Position numbers and translations under genes: made by a program. Shown in pieces: positions 24,364-33,224 of a stretch of 64,000 bases of DNA (positions are counted from its first letter, which is position 1; each line of letters begins with the position of its first letter). This DNA is from Sphingosinicella sp. (GTDB taxonomy: Bacteria; Pseudomonadota; Alphaproteobacteria; Sphingomonadales; Sphingomonadaceae). A model generated the notes under the pieces. That model had not been told where the DNA came from, did no database searches, and saw only the letters and a program-made list of their open reading frames with translations. The stretch covers positions 1 through 64,000 of the forward strand of contig NZ_JACESP010000005.1 in assembly GCF_013911755.1 (NCBI RefSeq), in the 5' to 3' direction.

Positions 24364-27342
24364 ATGCCCATCGCCGACATCCTTGCCGATATGCAGCGCC
24401 TGCACCGCGCGCCCGAGCCCGACGTGATCCTGCCGCTGTGCGAGGCTGCGCGCGTCGATGCAGCGGCAAGGGGCCGGATCACCGCGCGCGCCGCGGGCCT
24501 CCTCGACGAACTCCGCGCCGCGCAGTCGAGCGGCTGGGTCAACCGCTTCCTTCAGGAATACCGCCTCAACACCGACGAGGGCATCGCCCTCCTCGCGCTC
24601 GCCGAAGCGTTCCTGCGCGTGCCGGATGCCGAAACCGCCGACCTCCTCATTCGCGACAAGCTCGGCACCGCCGACTGGTCGGCGCACGCGGGCAAATCCG
24701 ATTCCACGCTCGTCAACGGCGCGACATGGGGCCTCGTCGTCACCCGCTCGCTCGTCGGCGAGAGCGGATCGACGCTGAAGCGCCTGATCGGCCGCGTCGG
24801 CGAGCCTGTGGTCCGCACTGCCGTCGGCACCGCGATGCGCCTGATGGGGCAGGTGTTCGTGATGGGCCGCACGATCGAGGAGGCGCTGGAACGCGCGAAC
24901 GACAAGGATCACACCGGCTTCGTCGCCAGCTTCGACATGCTCGGCGAGGCGGCGCGCACGCGGGCCGACGCAGAGCGCTACTTCCGCTCCTACGCGGATG
25001 CGATCGACGCCATCGGCAAGGGCAGCAAGGGCCGCGACCACAGCATTTCGGTAAAGCTCTCCGCGCTCCACCCGCGCTATGAAACCGCGCACGCCGACAC
25101 CTGCGTTCCCGAACTCTCCGCCATGCTCGTCGAACTCGCAGAACGCGCCGCCAAGGCGGACATCGGCCTCACCGTCGACGCCGAGGAATCGGAGCGGCTC
25201 GTCATGTCGCTCGACATCATCGCCGCCGCTGCCCGCGCGCCGTCGCTTTCCGGCTGGGACAAGCTCGGCATGGCCGTGCAGGCCTATTCGAAGCGTTGCC
25301 GCGCGGTCATCGCCTGGGCGGACGCGATCGGCGGCGAGACGAACCGCAAGATCGCCGTGCGCCTCGTGAAGGGCGCGTACTGGGACAGCGAGATCAAGCG
25401 CACGCAGGAGGCCGGGCTCTCCGACTATCCGCTCTTCACGCGCAAGGCCGCGACCGACGTCTCCTACCTCGCCTGCGCGCGCGACATGCTCGCTGCGAAG
25501 AACATCTACGCTGCGTTTGCCAGCCACAACGCCCTCACCGTCGCGACCCTGCTCGAATGGGCGGGCGACCGCCGCGACTTCGAATTTCAGCGCCTGCACG
25601 GCATGGGCGAAGGCCTTCATGATCGGCTGGTGCGCGAAGGCGGCTACAACTGCCGTATCTACGCGCCCGTTGGCGGCCACCGCGACCTCCTCGCCTATCT
25701 CGTGCGCCGCCTGCTCGAAAACGGCGCCAACTCCAGCTTCGTGCATCAGCTCGCCGACCCGAACGTCACCGAGGAAGAACTGCTCGCCGATCCGGTCGAG
25801 AAGATCGCGTCGGTGCAGGGCACGCGCCACCCCTCCATCCCCCTCCCCGCCGACCTGTTCGGTGCCGTGCGCGGCAACAGCGAAGGCCTTGATCTGCAGG
25901 ACGCCATGACCCTCGAAGACACCGCATCCGCCATCGCCGCACGCGCCGACATCGGCGCCCCGCCCGCCGATTCGACCGTCTCGGAGGTGCACGCCGCCAT
26001 CGCCGCCGCCGACGCCGCATTCGAAGGATGGTCGCGCACCCCCGTCGAAACCCGCGCCGCCGCGCTCGATCGCCTCGCCGATCTGCTGGAGGAACACCGT
26101 ATCGAACTGATGGCGCTTGCCGTCCACGAGGCAGGCAAGACCCTCGGCGACGCGATCGGCGAAGTCCGCGAAGCCGCCGACTTCTGCCGCTACTACGCCA
26201 ATCAGGCGCGCGCAGAGTTCGCGCCCATCGAACTGCCCGGCCCCACGGGCGAGAGCAACACGATGCGCCTCGAAGGCCGCGGCGTCTTCGCCTGCATCGC
26301 GCCGTGGAACTTCCCGCTCGCGATCTTCCTCGGGCAGGTCACGGCAGCGCTCGTCGCCGGGAACAGCGTCGTCGCCAAGCCCGCGCCACAGACGCCGCGC
26401 ATCGCCCTGCGCGCCGTCGCGCTCGCCCACGAAGCCGGCATACCGAAGGACGTACTGAAGCTCGTCGTCGGCGCCGCCGAGCCCGGAAATGCGCTCACCG
26501 CCGATCCGCGCGTGATGGGCGTCGCCTTCACCGGATCGACCGGCACGGCCAAGGCCATCGCGCGCAGCCTCGTGGCGGACGACGCACGCCCGATCGTGCC
26601 GCTCATAGCCGAAACCGGCGGTCTCAACGCGATGATCGTCGATTCGACCGCGCTTCCCGAGCAGGTGATCGCTGACGTCGTGACGTCAGCCTTCCGTTCG
26701 GCGGGCCAGCGCTGCTCGGCGCTGCGCTTGCTCATCGTGCAGGAAGATGTGCTCGATCGCACGCTCGAGATGCTGAAGGGCGCGATGGACACGCTCGTCG
26801 TCGGCGACCCCGCCGATCCGCGCACCGATGTCGGCCCGGTGATCGATGACGCGGCTTACCGGAAGCTCGAAGATTACCGCCTGTCGGTGGCGGACCGCTG
26901 GCTGCACGCGGTCGCGGTGCCCGAAGGCCGCTTCGTCGCGCCGACCGTCATCCGCCTCGACCGTATCGAGGATCTGACGAAGGAATGGTTCGGCCCGATC
27001 CTGCACGTCACCACGTGGAAGACCGGCACGCTCGACGAGACGATCGCGCGCATCAACCGCAGCGGCTACGGCCTCACCATGGGGCTCCACAGCCGCATCG
27101 CCAGCCGCTGCGACCGCACGGTGGCGGCAGCGCGCGTCGGCAATCTCTACGTCAACCGCTCGATGATCGGCGCGATCGTCGGCTCGCAGCCGTTCGGCGG
27201 CGAAGGCCTCTCGGGCACCGGGCCGAAAGCAGGCGGGCCGCACTATCTGCCGCGTTTCGCGGTGGAGCGCACGATCAGCATCGACACGACCTCGGCAGGC
27301 GGCAACGCCAGCCTGCTTTCGATCGAGGATGTGACGCTTTAG
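24364..27342 (+). CDS. putA: Bifunctional proline dehydrogenase / L-glutamate-gamma-semialdehyde dehydrogenase
   Basis: The 992-residue enzyme oxidises proline to glutamate in two steps. The N-terminal half is the FAD-dependent proline dehydrogenase barrel (SVKLSALHPRYE, RLVKGAYWDSEIKR, ASHNALTVA, RIYAPVGGHRDLLAYLVRRLLENGANSSF in pieces). The C-terminal half is an aldehyde dehydrogenase with FTGSTGTAK, AETGGLNAM and the catalytic C784 (GQRCSALR). It lacks the N-terminal ribbon-helix-helix domain and C-terminal extension of the 1300-residue E. coli type, so it cannot repress itself. It ends in a peripheral-membrane-type tail. Control is expected from the divergent Lrp-type gene. Confidence 0.97.
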   Translation: MPIADILADMQRLHRAPEPDVILPLCEAARVDAAARGRITARAAGLLDELRAAQSSGWVNRFLQEYRLNTDEGIALLALAEAFLRVPDAETADLLIRDKLGTADWSAHAGKSDSTLVNGATWGLVVTRSLVGESGSTLKRLIGRVGEPVVRTAVGTAMRLMGQVFVMGRTIEEALERANDKDHTGFVASFDMLGEAARTRADAERYFRSYADAIDAIGKGSKGRDHSISVKLSALHPRYETAHADTCVPELSAMLVELAERAAKADIGLTVDAEESERLVMSLDIIAAAARAPSLSGWDKLGMAVQAYSKRCRAVIAWADAIGGETNRKIAVRLVKGAYWDSEIKRTQEAGLSDYPLFTRKAATDVSYLACARDMLAAKNIYAAFASHNALTVATLLEWAGDRRDFEFQRLHGMGEGLHDRLVREGGYNCRIYAPVGGHRDLLAYLVRRLLENGANSSFVHQLADPNVTEEELLADPVEKIASVQGTRHPSIPLPADLFGAVRGNSEGLDLQDAMTLEDTASAIAARADIGAPPADSTVSEVHAAIAAADAAFEGWSRTPVETRAAALDRLADLLEEHRIELMALAVHEAGKTLGDAIGEVREAADFCRYYANQARAEFAPIELPGPTGESNTMRLEGRGVFACIAPWNFPLAIFLGQVTAALVAGNSVVAKPAPQTPRIALRAVALAHEAGIPKDVLKLVVGAAEPGNALTADPRVMGVAFTGSTGTAKAIARSLVADDARPIVPLIAETGGLNAMIVDSTALPEQVIADVVTSAFRSAGQRCSALRLLIVQEDVLDRTLEMLKGAMDTLVVGDPADPRTDVGPVIDDAAYRKLEDYRLSVADRWLHAVAVPEGRFVAPTVIRLDRIEDLTKEWFGPILHVTTWKTGTLDETIARINRSGYGLTMGLHSRIASRCDRTVAAARVGNLYVNRSMIGAIVGSQPFGGEGLSGTGPKAGGPHYLPRFAVERTISIDTTSAGGNASLLSIEDVTL

Positions 27343-27344
27343 AT

Positions 27345-27383
27345 CATCGTGCGGAAAAGTGGGAACCGGTTTTTCCCACGATG
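27345..27383. repeat. Palindromic intergenic repeat, probable bidirectional terminator
   Basis: CATCGTG (27345-27351) mirrors CACGATG (27377-27383), and GGAAAA next to it pairs with TTTTCC, around the core GTGGGAACCGG. This mosaic (CATCGTGCGGAAAAGTGGGA and its mirror) is one I recall as an abundant intergenic repeat of Alphaproteobacteria. It fills the gap between convergent putA and the mscS-type gene, where it may stop both transcripts. Confidence 0.65.
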
Positions 27384-27385
27384 CT

Positions 27386-28528
27386 CTAGGGTACGGGCTG
27401 AAACTCGCGTGGAATCGAAAGCGGATCGACCACCTTGCCGTCGAGCCCGCCGAGGAAGCCCATCTGCGTCGGATAGGCGAAGTCCACAGCCAGTTCATTG
27501 AAGCGGCGCACGACGCCGAGCATGAATGCCTGCCGGGCGCTCATCATTTCCTGCATGCCCGCCGCGGCGACGTTGAAGACGATCTCCATGTCGATGGAGC
27601 TTGCGCCGAAATTCCAGAAGTGCGCGCGGTCGAACTCGATAAGCGGAACCTGCTCCGCGATCTTCCGGATTTCCTCCGGCAGCGTTTCCATGACATCGGG
27701 CGGTGTCTGATAGATGATGCCGATCTGCATGACGACGCGGCGCTGGTGGATCACCGCGTAGTTGTGGATACGGTTTTCAAGCAGCTTGGCGTTCGAAACC
27801 GAGACCAGTTCGCCCGCAAGCGAGCGGATCCGCGTCGTCTTGAGGCCGATCGCCTCCACAGTGCCGGTCAGCGTATCGACCGTGATGACGTCGCCGCGCA
27901 CAAACGGCTTGTCGAACAGGATCGAAAGCGCCGCAAAAAGGTCTGAGAAGATACCCTGCGCGGCAAGGCCGATGGCGATGCCGCCGATGCCGAGACCCGC
28001 GACGAGCGCAGTGACGTTGACGCCGAGGTTGTCGAGGATGACGATCCCCGCAATCGCGAAGATCGCCACGTTGAGCAGGATGCGGATAACGCCCATCGCC
28101 GATACGAGCGTCGAATTGTGGGGGTCCTCCCCCTCAGCCCGCCGCGCGATTACCGCCAGCGCGAACTCGCGCAGCCAGATGGCGCCCTGAAAAACCGCCG
28201 CGAACGTGAAGAGAAACCTTACCGCCGGAAGAATGCTTGCGAGCCCGGGGACACTCGCCGCGACGGAATGCACGGCGACGGCCGCGAGAAAGAAACTGTT
28301 CGTGCGCCGGAGCACCCGCCCGAAAATCGCCCGCCAGCTGTTGGGCTGAAACGCCGTGGGCGAACCGACCACGCGCCAGGCGATGGCGCGGACGCCGACC
28401 AGCAGCAGGTAGATACCAACCGCGACAGCGCCGTAGATGAGGAGCGCGGTGCCGTTGGTGGTGATCCACGAGGACGCCTCGCGGAACGTCTCGACGTCGG
28501 AGGCGGGAATTATCGAATTGTTTCGCAT
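27386..28528 (-). CDS. MscS family mechanosensitive ion channel
   Basis: The 380-residue inner-membrane protein has four or more N-terminal helices. The MscS signature region is complete: the glycine/alanine-rich pore helix (LVAGLGIGGIAIGLAAQGI), then FSDLFAALSILFDKPFVRGD, the beta domain (GTVEAIGLKTTRIR) and the C-terminal alpha-beta domain. It opens under membrane tension to release solutes after osmotic downshock. It is larger than E. coli MscS (286 residues), mainly because of extra N-terminal helices. It is convergent with putA. Confidence 0.92.
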   Translation of the reverse strand: MRNNSIIPASDVETFREASSWITTNGTALLIYGAVAVGIYLLLVGVRAIAWRVVGSPTAFQPNSWRAIFGRVLRRTNSFFLAAVAVHSVAASVPGLASILPAVRFLFTFAAVFQGAIWLREFALAVIARRAEGEDPHNSTLVSAMGVIRILLNVAIFAIAGIVILDNLGVNVTALVAGLGIGGIAIGLAAQGIFSDLFAALSILFDKPFVRGDVITVDTLTGTVEAIGLKTTRIRSLAGELVSVSNAKLLENRIHNYAVIHQRRVVMQIGIIYQTPPDVMETLPEEIRKIAEQVPLIEFDRAHFWNFGASSIDMEIVFNVAAAGMQEMMSARQAFMLGVVRRFNELAVDFAYPTQMGFLGGLDGKVVDPLSIPREFQPVP

Positions 28529-28533
28529 CTGCT

Positions 28534-28596
28534 TTCCAACGCCGTCGGCCGCTTGGGGTTCAATGGGATTGTAAAGGCGTCAACGCGGCGTTGGAA
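28534..28596. repeat. 11-bp inverted repeat between the mscS-type gene and the O-ligase gene
   Basis: TTCCAACGCCG (28534-28544) is mirrored exactly by CGGCGTTGGAA (28586-28596), with 41 bases between. It lies after the O-ligase stop and before the mscS-type start on the minus strand. No T-run is present. It could be a weak terminator or an operator for the mscS-type gene. Confidence 0.4.
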
Positions 28597-28613
28597 CCAC
28601 CCTCTCCCACGCA

Positions 28614-29996
28614 TCAGGCTTTTGCCGGCGCCGGAGACCCCATACCGCCTGCGCGCACGCGCGGGCCGAACTTTTCCTCGTCCCTGATCGCAAGGCGTTC
28701 GCGGCGGGCAATGTGCGTCGCCGCGATCGTAATGGCGAGAAGATCGTAAAACGGCGGCTGGAACGCGATGCCCACGAACATCGAACCACTCATGTAGACG
28801 AGTATGGAAACCAACATCATCGTACCGAGATCGCGAAACCAGATATCGCGGTCGGGATCGCCCGTACTGATCTTTCGAAGCTTCCACGCCGCCTGGAGGG
28901 TGAGAGCAACGATGGCGAGATATATTGCAAGCCCCGGATAGCCGAGCTCGCCCAGAACCTCGAAATAGCTGTTGTGGAAAGCACGCGAATTGTCCTGAAC
29001 GGTAACGGTCCGTACGGCTTGGTTATCTGCATCGCCTTCGCGGCGCTGCATATCGATATCCAGCCGGTTGATCCGGTAAACGCCAAACCCGCCCCCGAGC
29101 GGATGCTCCGCAACATAGTCCAGCGTCCAGCCCCATACGGCGAGGCGCGTCGAGGCCGACGCATCCTCGTCGAAGCTCTTGATCGTCGCCATGCGATCCG
29201 TGAACGAGGTCGGCAGCAGCGGTATCGCGACCACCGCCACAGCCGCGATCAATGCTGCAAAAACCAGTTTACGCTTGCTGATCCACCAGAGCAGGATGAT
29301 GAGCACTGCGCCCGCGACCAGGCCCGTCCGCGCTTCGGCGCCTATGGTCACAAGCAACATCGAGAAGATTATGCCTGCCGTCGCGAGAAACGTCAGATTG
29401 TTGCGCTTTATGATCGTGTTACGGCGATAGAGCCAGAGTGTGATCGGGATCAACGACAGTGCCACCGTCGCAAGCGTGCTGCCCTCGTAAAGGCCCGTAT
29501 TGCTCACCACGAGGAACGATACGTTCCCGTAACCACCGCCGCCCAGCAAGGTCTTGATGCCGCCCGATATGGTGATCGCGGCCGTGCTCAGAACCATTAC
29601 GAACGCAGCGGCTTCCACGCGCCGGCGCGTTGTCAGCACCCACGGCAAGAAGACGGAGAACAGCAACCCCTTCCAAACCCAGTCCCACTTTTCTGCGGCA
29701 TGATCCGTAACCACGGCCCATCCAAACGTGGAAACGGTCGCATACAGAACGAGCAGGACGACCAGAACCTGCGCTGTACCGATGCGAATACGCTGTTTTT
29801 CATCCCGCAGGATGTAAAAGGCGAATGCGCCGATCGCCATGAAGAGCGCAATCGATGCGCCGCTGAGGAACGAGTAGGTCAACTTCTGGGGTTGCAGGAA
29901 ATCAACCCAGATATAGCCGAGCGCCATGAAATAAGGCCGCCGGAACGAAGCGGCGACAAAGGCAAGAATCAAGCCGAGGAGAACAATATCGCGCAT
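28614..29996 (-). CDS. O-antigen ligase-like polymerase, exosortase-A-associated type
   Basis: The 460-residue membrane protein has about a dozen helices. A large loop contains RLAVWGWTLDYVAEHPLGGGFGVYRIN and, after it, HNSYFEVLGELGYPGL, the Wzy/WaaL signature. The N-terminus (MRDIVLLGLILAFVAASFRRPYF, GYIWVDFLQPQKLTY) resembles the putative O-glycosylation ligases linked to exosortase A and PEP-CTERM loci. It probably polymerises or transfers exopolysaccharide repeat units at the periplasmic face. By eye its base composition is less GC-rich than its neighbours. The start overlaps the stop of a small upstream gene (TGATG). Confidence 0.85.
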   Translation of the reverse strand: MRDIVLLGLILAFVAASFRRPYFMALGYIWVDFLQPQKLTYSFLSGASIALFMAIGAFAFYILRDEKQRIRIGTAQVLVVLLVLYATVSTFGWAVVTDHAAEKWDWVWKGLLFSVFLPWVLTTRRRVEAAAFVMVLSTAAITISGGIKTLLGGGGYGNVSFLVVSNTGLYEGSTLATVALSLIPITLWLYRRNTIIKRNNLTFLATAGIIFSMLLVTIGAEARTGLVAGAVLIILLWWISKRKLVFAALIAAVAVVAIPLLPTSFTDRMATIKSFDEDASASTRLAVWGWTLDYVAEHPLGGGFGVYRINRLDIDMQRREGDADNQAVRTVTVQDNSRAFHNSYFEVLGELGYPGLAIYLAIVALTLQAAWKLRKISTGDPDRDIWFRDLGTMMLVSILVYMSGSMFVGIAFQPPFYDLLAITIAATHIARRERLAIRDEEKFGPRVRAGGMGSPAPAKA

Positions 29997-30157
29997 CAGG
30001 CTTCCGGCGTTTTGTCGACTTCAGCCGATTGCCGGCGGTTTTTGGGTCCAAACGCTTTGGACCGCATGTTGTCGCCCTCGTCCGGAAGCGTGAAGCAGCG
30101 CCACAGCACGACGATCATCATCAGCTGCGACACCAGCAATGCGAAATTGTCTACCAT
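29996..30157 (-). CDS. Small single-span protein coupled to the O-ligase gene (53 aa)
   Basis: The 53-residue protein has one hydrophobic span (FALLVSQLMMIVVLWRCF) followed by a charged tail (LPDEGDNMRSKAFGPKNRRQ). Its TGA stop shares bases with the ATG of the O-ligase gene (TGATG), a typical sign of translational coupling. The start ATG at 30157 has an AAGG-like site upstream. I do not recognise a family. It could help insert or regulate the ligase, or it could be a leader peptide. Confidence 0.6.
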   Translation of the reverse strand: MVDNFALLVSQLMMIVVLWRCFTLPDEGDNMRSKAFGPKNRRQSAEVDKTPEA

Positions 30158-30354
30158 CCGGGCCTTGTCCCTAGCGTGCGTGGCTTGCCGCCGCCGTCAT
30201 CGCGCTGTTAACCGCCCCCGCTTAACATCTCGTGCATCGAAGGGCAAAGCCGTCACCGTATGGAAAGCCCCTGCCGAATGTTTGCGCCCCGGCCTTGCGA
30301 AAGCCGGGCGCATTGGCAATAGGACGCGGACGTGAAAAGGGAAACGGAGCACGC

Positions 30355-31446
30355 ATGACCAGGCGAGTGCACATGATCGCGGCGGCGCGCCCGAACTTCA
30401 TGAAGGTGGCGCCGCTCTGGCACGCGCTTGCCGCTCACGATGATTTCGAGCCCGTTCTGATCCACACGGGGCAGCATTATGACGCGAACATGTCGGACGA
30501 CATCTTCGCCGATCTCGATCTCCCCGCTCCCGATCACCACCTCGGCGTCGGCTCCGGCAGCCATGCCGAGCAGACCGGCAAGGTGATGATCGCCTACGAG
30601 AAGATCGCAATGGACGAACGGCCGGACTGGCTCGTCGTCGTCGGCGACGTCAACTCGACCGCGGCGTGCGCGATGGTCGGCGCCAAGCTCCACATTCCGG
30701 TCGTTCACCTCGAGGCGGGACTGCGTTCGGGCGACCGCGCCATGCCCGAAGAGATCAACCGACTGGTGACGGACGCGATCTCCGACGTGCTGTGGACGCC
30801 CTCACCCGACGGCGACGCGCATCTTCGCGCGGAAGGTATCCCTGAAAGCCGGGTTACCCGCGTCGGCAACATCATGATGGACAGTTTCGAGCGTATCCGG
30901 TCCAAGCTCGATGCCGAAAACGCCCCCGCCCGCTTCGGCCTCACGCCCGGCAATTACGGCATCGTCACGCTGCACCGCCCGTCGAACGTCGATGAAGAGC
31001 CGCAGCTCAAGGCGCTCGTCGATGCGCTGGTCGAAGCGTCGCAGCGCCTGCCGCTGATGTTCCCGATGCACCCCCGCACGAAGAGCCGCGTCGAAGCGTT
31101 CGGCCTGGCGGAGACGCTCGCCAAGGGCAACATCACGCTCGCCGAGCCGCAGTCCTACAAGCCGTTCATGAGTCTCTTGAAAGACGCGCGCATCGCGATC
31201 ACCGACAGCGGCGGCCTGCAGGAGGAAACCACCTACCTCGGCATCCCCTGCCTCACGCTCCGCGACAACACCGAGCGGCCGGTCACCGTCACTGAGGGCA
31301 CCAATCGGCTCGTGAAGGCCGATGCGCTCGTCGGCGCGCTCGATGCAGCGCTCGCCGCCGCGCCCGGCACGGCGAAACGCCCGGAATTCTGGGACGGCCG
31401 CACGGCAGAGCGCTGCGTCGCCGATCTGGTGCGGCGCGGACGCTGA
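30355..31446 (+). CDS. wecB: UDP-N-acetylglucosamine 2-epimerase (non-hydrolysing)
   Basis: The 363-residue protein interconverts UDP-GlcNAc and UDP-ManNAc for surface polysaccharide synthesis. Family features: AAARPNFMKVAPLWHAL at the start, IHTGQHYD, VVVGDVNSTAACAM, HLEAGLRSGDRAMPEEINR, and ITDSGGLQEETTYLGIPC with the active-site region near the C-terminus. The start at 30355 has CGGAG six bases upstream. The next gene's ATG overlaps its stop (TGATG), so it forms an operon with the glycosyltransferase. It is divergent from the O-ligase pair. Confidence 0.95.
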   Translation: MTRRVHMIAAARPNFMKVAPLWHALAAHDDFEPVLIHTGQHYDANMSDDIFADLDLPAPDHHLGVGSGSHAEQTGKVMIAYEKIAMDERPDWLVVVGDVNSTAACAMVGAKLHIPVVHLEAGLRSGDRAMPEEINRLVTDAISDVLWTPSPDGDAHLRAEGIPESRVTRVGNIMMDSFERIRSKLDAENAPARFGLTPGNYGIVTLHRPSNVDEEPQLKALVDALVEASQRLPLMFPMHPRTKSRVEAFGLAETLAKGNITLAEPQSYKPFMSLLKDARIAITDSGGLQEETTYLGIPCLTLRDNTERPVTVTEGTNRLVKADALVGALDAALAAAPGTAKRPEFWDGRTAERCVADLVRRGR

Positions 31447-32639
31447 TGGCGATCAAGCCGCTTCACATCCTCGATCACTCGCTGCCGCTCCACAGCGGCT
31501 ACACGTTCCGTTCGCGCGCCCTCATTGAAGGCCAGCGCCGCCTCGGCTGGCAGCCGCTGATGCTGACGACGCCGCGGCACTATGCCGAAGGGCCGGACCC
31601 GGAGGTCATCGACGGCCTCACCTTTCACCGTTCCCGGCGTTCGGGACTGCCCGTCATCGGCGAGATCGCTGCGACGTCGAAGCGGCTCGATGCGCTGATC
31701 GAGGCCGAGAAGCCCGATCTGCTGCACGCGCATTCGCCGGTGCTCACCTTCGCCGCGGCGTGGGGTGCCTCCCGCCGCCACAACCTGCCGCTCGTCTACG
31801 AAATCCGCGCCTTCTGGGAAGACGCCGCAGTCGGCAACGGCACCGGGCGCGAGGGCGACCTCAAATTCCGGCTCACCCACGCCGCCGAAAGCTGGGCCTG
31901 CCGCCAGGCCGATGCCGTCGGCGCGATCTGCAAGGGCCTCCTTGGCGACCTCCGCGCACGCGGCATCGACGAAGCGAAGCTGTTCGAGATCCCGAACGCG
32001 GTCGATCTCGCGCAGTTCGGCGATCCATTGCCGCGCGACACCGCGCTCGCGGCTGAGCTTGGCCTTGAAGACGCGGAGGTCATCGGCTTCCTCGGCTCCT
32101 TCTACGACTACGAAGGCCTCGACATCCTCATCGCGGCAATGCCCCGGCTCGTCGCGGCACGGCCGAAGGCGCATCTTCTGCTCGTCGGCGGCGGGCCGAT
32201 GGAGGCCTCGCTGCGGGCGGCGGCGGCGACATCGTCCGCAAGCGACCGCATCCGCTTCGTCGGCCGCGTGCCGCACAGCGAGGTCGATCGCTATTACAGC
32301 CTCGTCGATGTCCTCGCCTATCCGCGCAAGGCGATGCGCCTCACCGAACTGGTGACGCCGCTCAAGCCGCTCGAAGCGATGGCGCAGGAAAAGCTCGTCG
32401 CCGCTTCAAACGTCGGCGGACACCGCGAACTTATCGAGGACGGCGTCACCGGCACGCTCTTCGCGGCCGACGATCCCGATGCCACCGCCGATGCCCTGAT
32501 CAGCCTCCTCGCCGATCGCAGCGCGTGGCCCGCGCGGCGGGCGCACGCGAAGGCGTGGGTCTCCGCCGAGCGCAACTGGGATCGCAGCGTCGCGGCCTAC
32601 GTGCCGGTTTACGAACGCCTGCTCAGTCGCGCACGGTAA
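31446..32639 (+). CDS. Glycosyltransferase family 4-type, exosortase-A-associated
   Basis: The 397-residue GT-B glycosyltransferase opens with ILDHSLPLHSGYTFRSRALI, which I recognise from the exosortase A-associated glycosyltransferase group. The C-terminal GT1 domain has LLVGGGPMEASLR and the EX7E-like region around KPLEAMAQEKLVAASNVGGHRE. It transfers a sugar to a lipid-linked exopolysaccharide intermediate; donor and acceptor are unknown. It is translationally coupled to wecB. Its last 17 bases overlap the convergent small gene. Confidence 0.9.
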   Translation: MAIKPLHILDHSLPLHSGYTFRSRALIEGQRRLGWQPLMLTTPRHYAEGPDPEVIDGLTFHRSRRSGLPVIGEIAATSKRLDALIEAEKPDLLHAHSPVLTFAAAWGASRRHNLPLVYEIRAFWEDAAVGNGTGREGDLKFRLTHAAESWACRQADAVGAICKGLLGDLRARGIDEAKLFEIPNAVDLAQFGDPLPRDTALAAELGLEDAEVIGFLGSFYDYEGLDILIAAMPRLVAARPKAHLLLVGGGPMEASLRAAAATSSASDRIRFVGRVPHSEVDRYYSLVDVLAYPRKAMRLTELVTPLKPLEAMAQEKLVAASNVGGHRELIEDGVTGTLFAADDPDATADALISLLADRSAWPARRAHAKAWVSAERNWDRSVAAYVPVYERLLSRAR

Positions 32640-32949
32640 GCGCTTCGAAATGCAGGCGCCGCGCCTGCATCGTCCCGTGCCGCAGACTGTCCTCGCCAAT
32701 GATCACGAGATCGGCGAGGAGTTCGCCGGGAAGGTCGATCTCCTCCCCCAGCAGCGTGCCGCACACGCGCAGCGCCGCGCGGTCGACGCTCGCCGCCTCG
32801 CCGTCGATGCGCAGCGTGAAGGCATGGCGCTGTCCCTCGAAGGTGGCGCTCGCCCAGGGCACCGCATCATAGGTTTCAACGGCGCCGTGAAGCGCATCCG
32901 TGCAAGCCTTCAGGCGGCCCCTCACCGTTCGCATCAGGGGGCAGGGCAT
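32623..32949 (-). CDS. Conserved hypothetical protein (108 aa)
   Basis: The 108-residue protein contains AVPWASATFEGQRHAFTLRI and LGEEIDLPGELLADLVI. I have a weak memory of similar unnamed sphingomonad proteins and no function for them. No signal peptide, membrane span or metal motif is visible. Its ATG shares bases with the stop of the 58-residue upstream gene (TGATG), so the two should be translated together. It overlaps the end of the glycosyltransferase gene on the opposite strand. Confidence 0.65.
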   Translation of the reverse strand: MPCPLMRTVRGRLKACTDALHGAVETYDAVPWASATFEGQRHAFTLRIDGEAASVDRAALRVCGTLLGEEIDLPGELLADLVIIGEDSLRHGTMQARRLHFEALTVRD

Positions 32950-33125
32950 CAGGCGCCGAGCCCCCGAATATAGGCCTCGATGCGCGCCATCGTGCGCGGG
33001 CGCGGCTCGCGCCCACGCCGCAGGTCGAACACCAGCCGAGGGTCACCGAGAGCATTCCGCCCGAAGCGGGTCGGCGTCAGACGTGTGCGTTTCAGGCAAC
33101 GTTCGATTTGAAACAACAACGACAT
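32949..33125 (-). CDS. Small conserved protein, probable DNA-binding helical domain (58 aa)
   Basis: The 58-residue protein reads MSLLFQIERCLKRTRLTPTR, then FGRNALGDPRLVFDLRRGRE, then PRPRTMARIEAYIRGL. The pattern (short helix, TPTRFGR-x-A-x-x-DP-x-x-V-x-DLR-x-GRE, final helix) is that of small Xre-like proteins common in sphingomonads. DNA binding is inferred. GGGGAG lies about seven bases upstream of the ATG. It is divergent from the S24-type gene, with a 99-base shared control region, and coupled to the 108-residue gene downstream. Confidence 0.7.
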   Translation of the reverse strand: MSLLFQIERCLKRTRLTPTRFGRNALGDPRLVFDLRRGREPRPRTMARIEAYIRGLGA

Positions 33126-33143
33126 TGTTTTTCTCCCCTTTTC

Positions 33144-33179
33144 TGTAGGTAAAAAACAACTATGAAGCGATTTCCTACA
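33144..33179. promoter_or_regulatory. Inverted half-sites in the divergent control region
   Basis: TGTAGG (33144-33149) is mirrored by CCTACA (33174-33179). With one gap the match extends to TGTAGGtAAA against TTTCCTACA. The AT-rich 24 bases between could hold promoters for both the 58-residue gene and the S24-type gene. Autoregulation by either neighbouring DNA-binding protein is plausible. Confidence 0.35.
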
Positions 33180-33224
33180 AGTCTAGGATAAAAACGATCA
33201 TTATTTGCCCGAGGGAGGCACACC

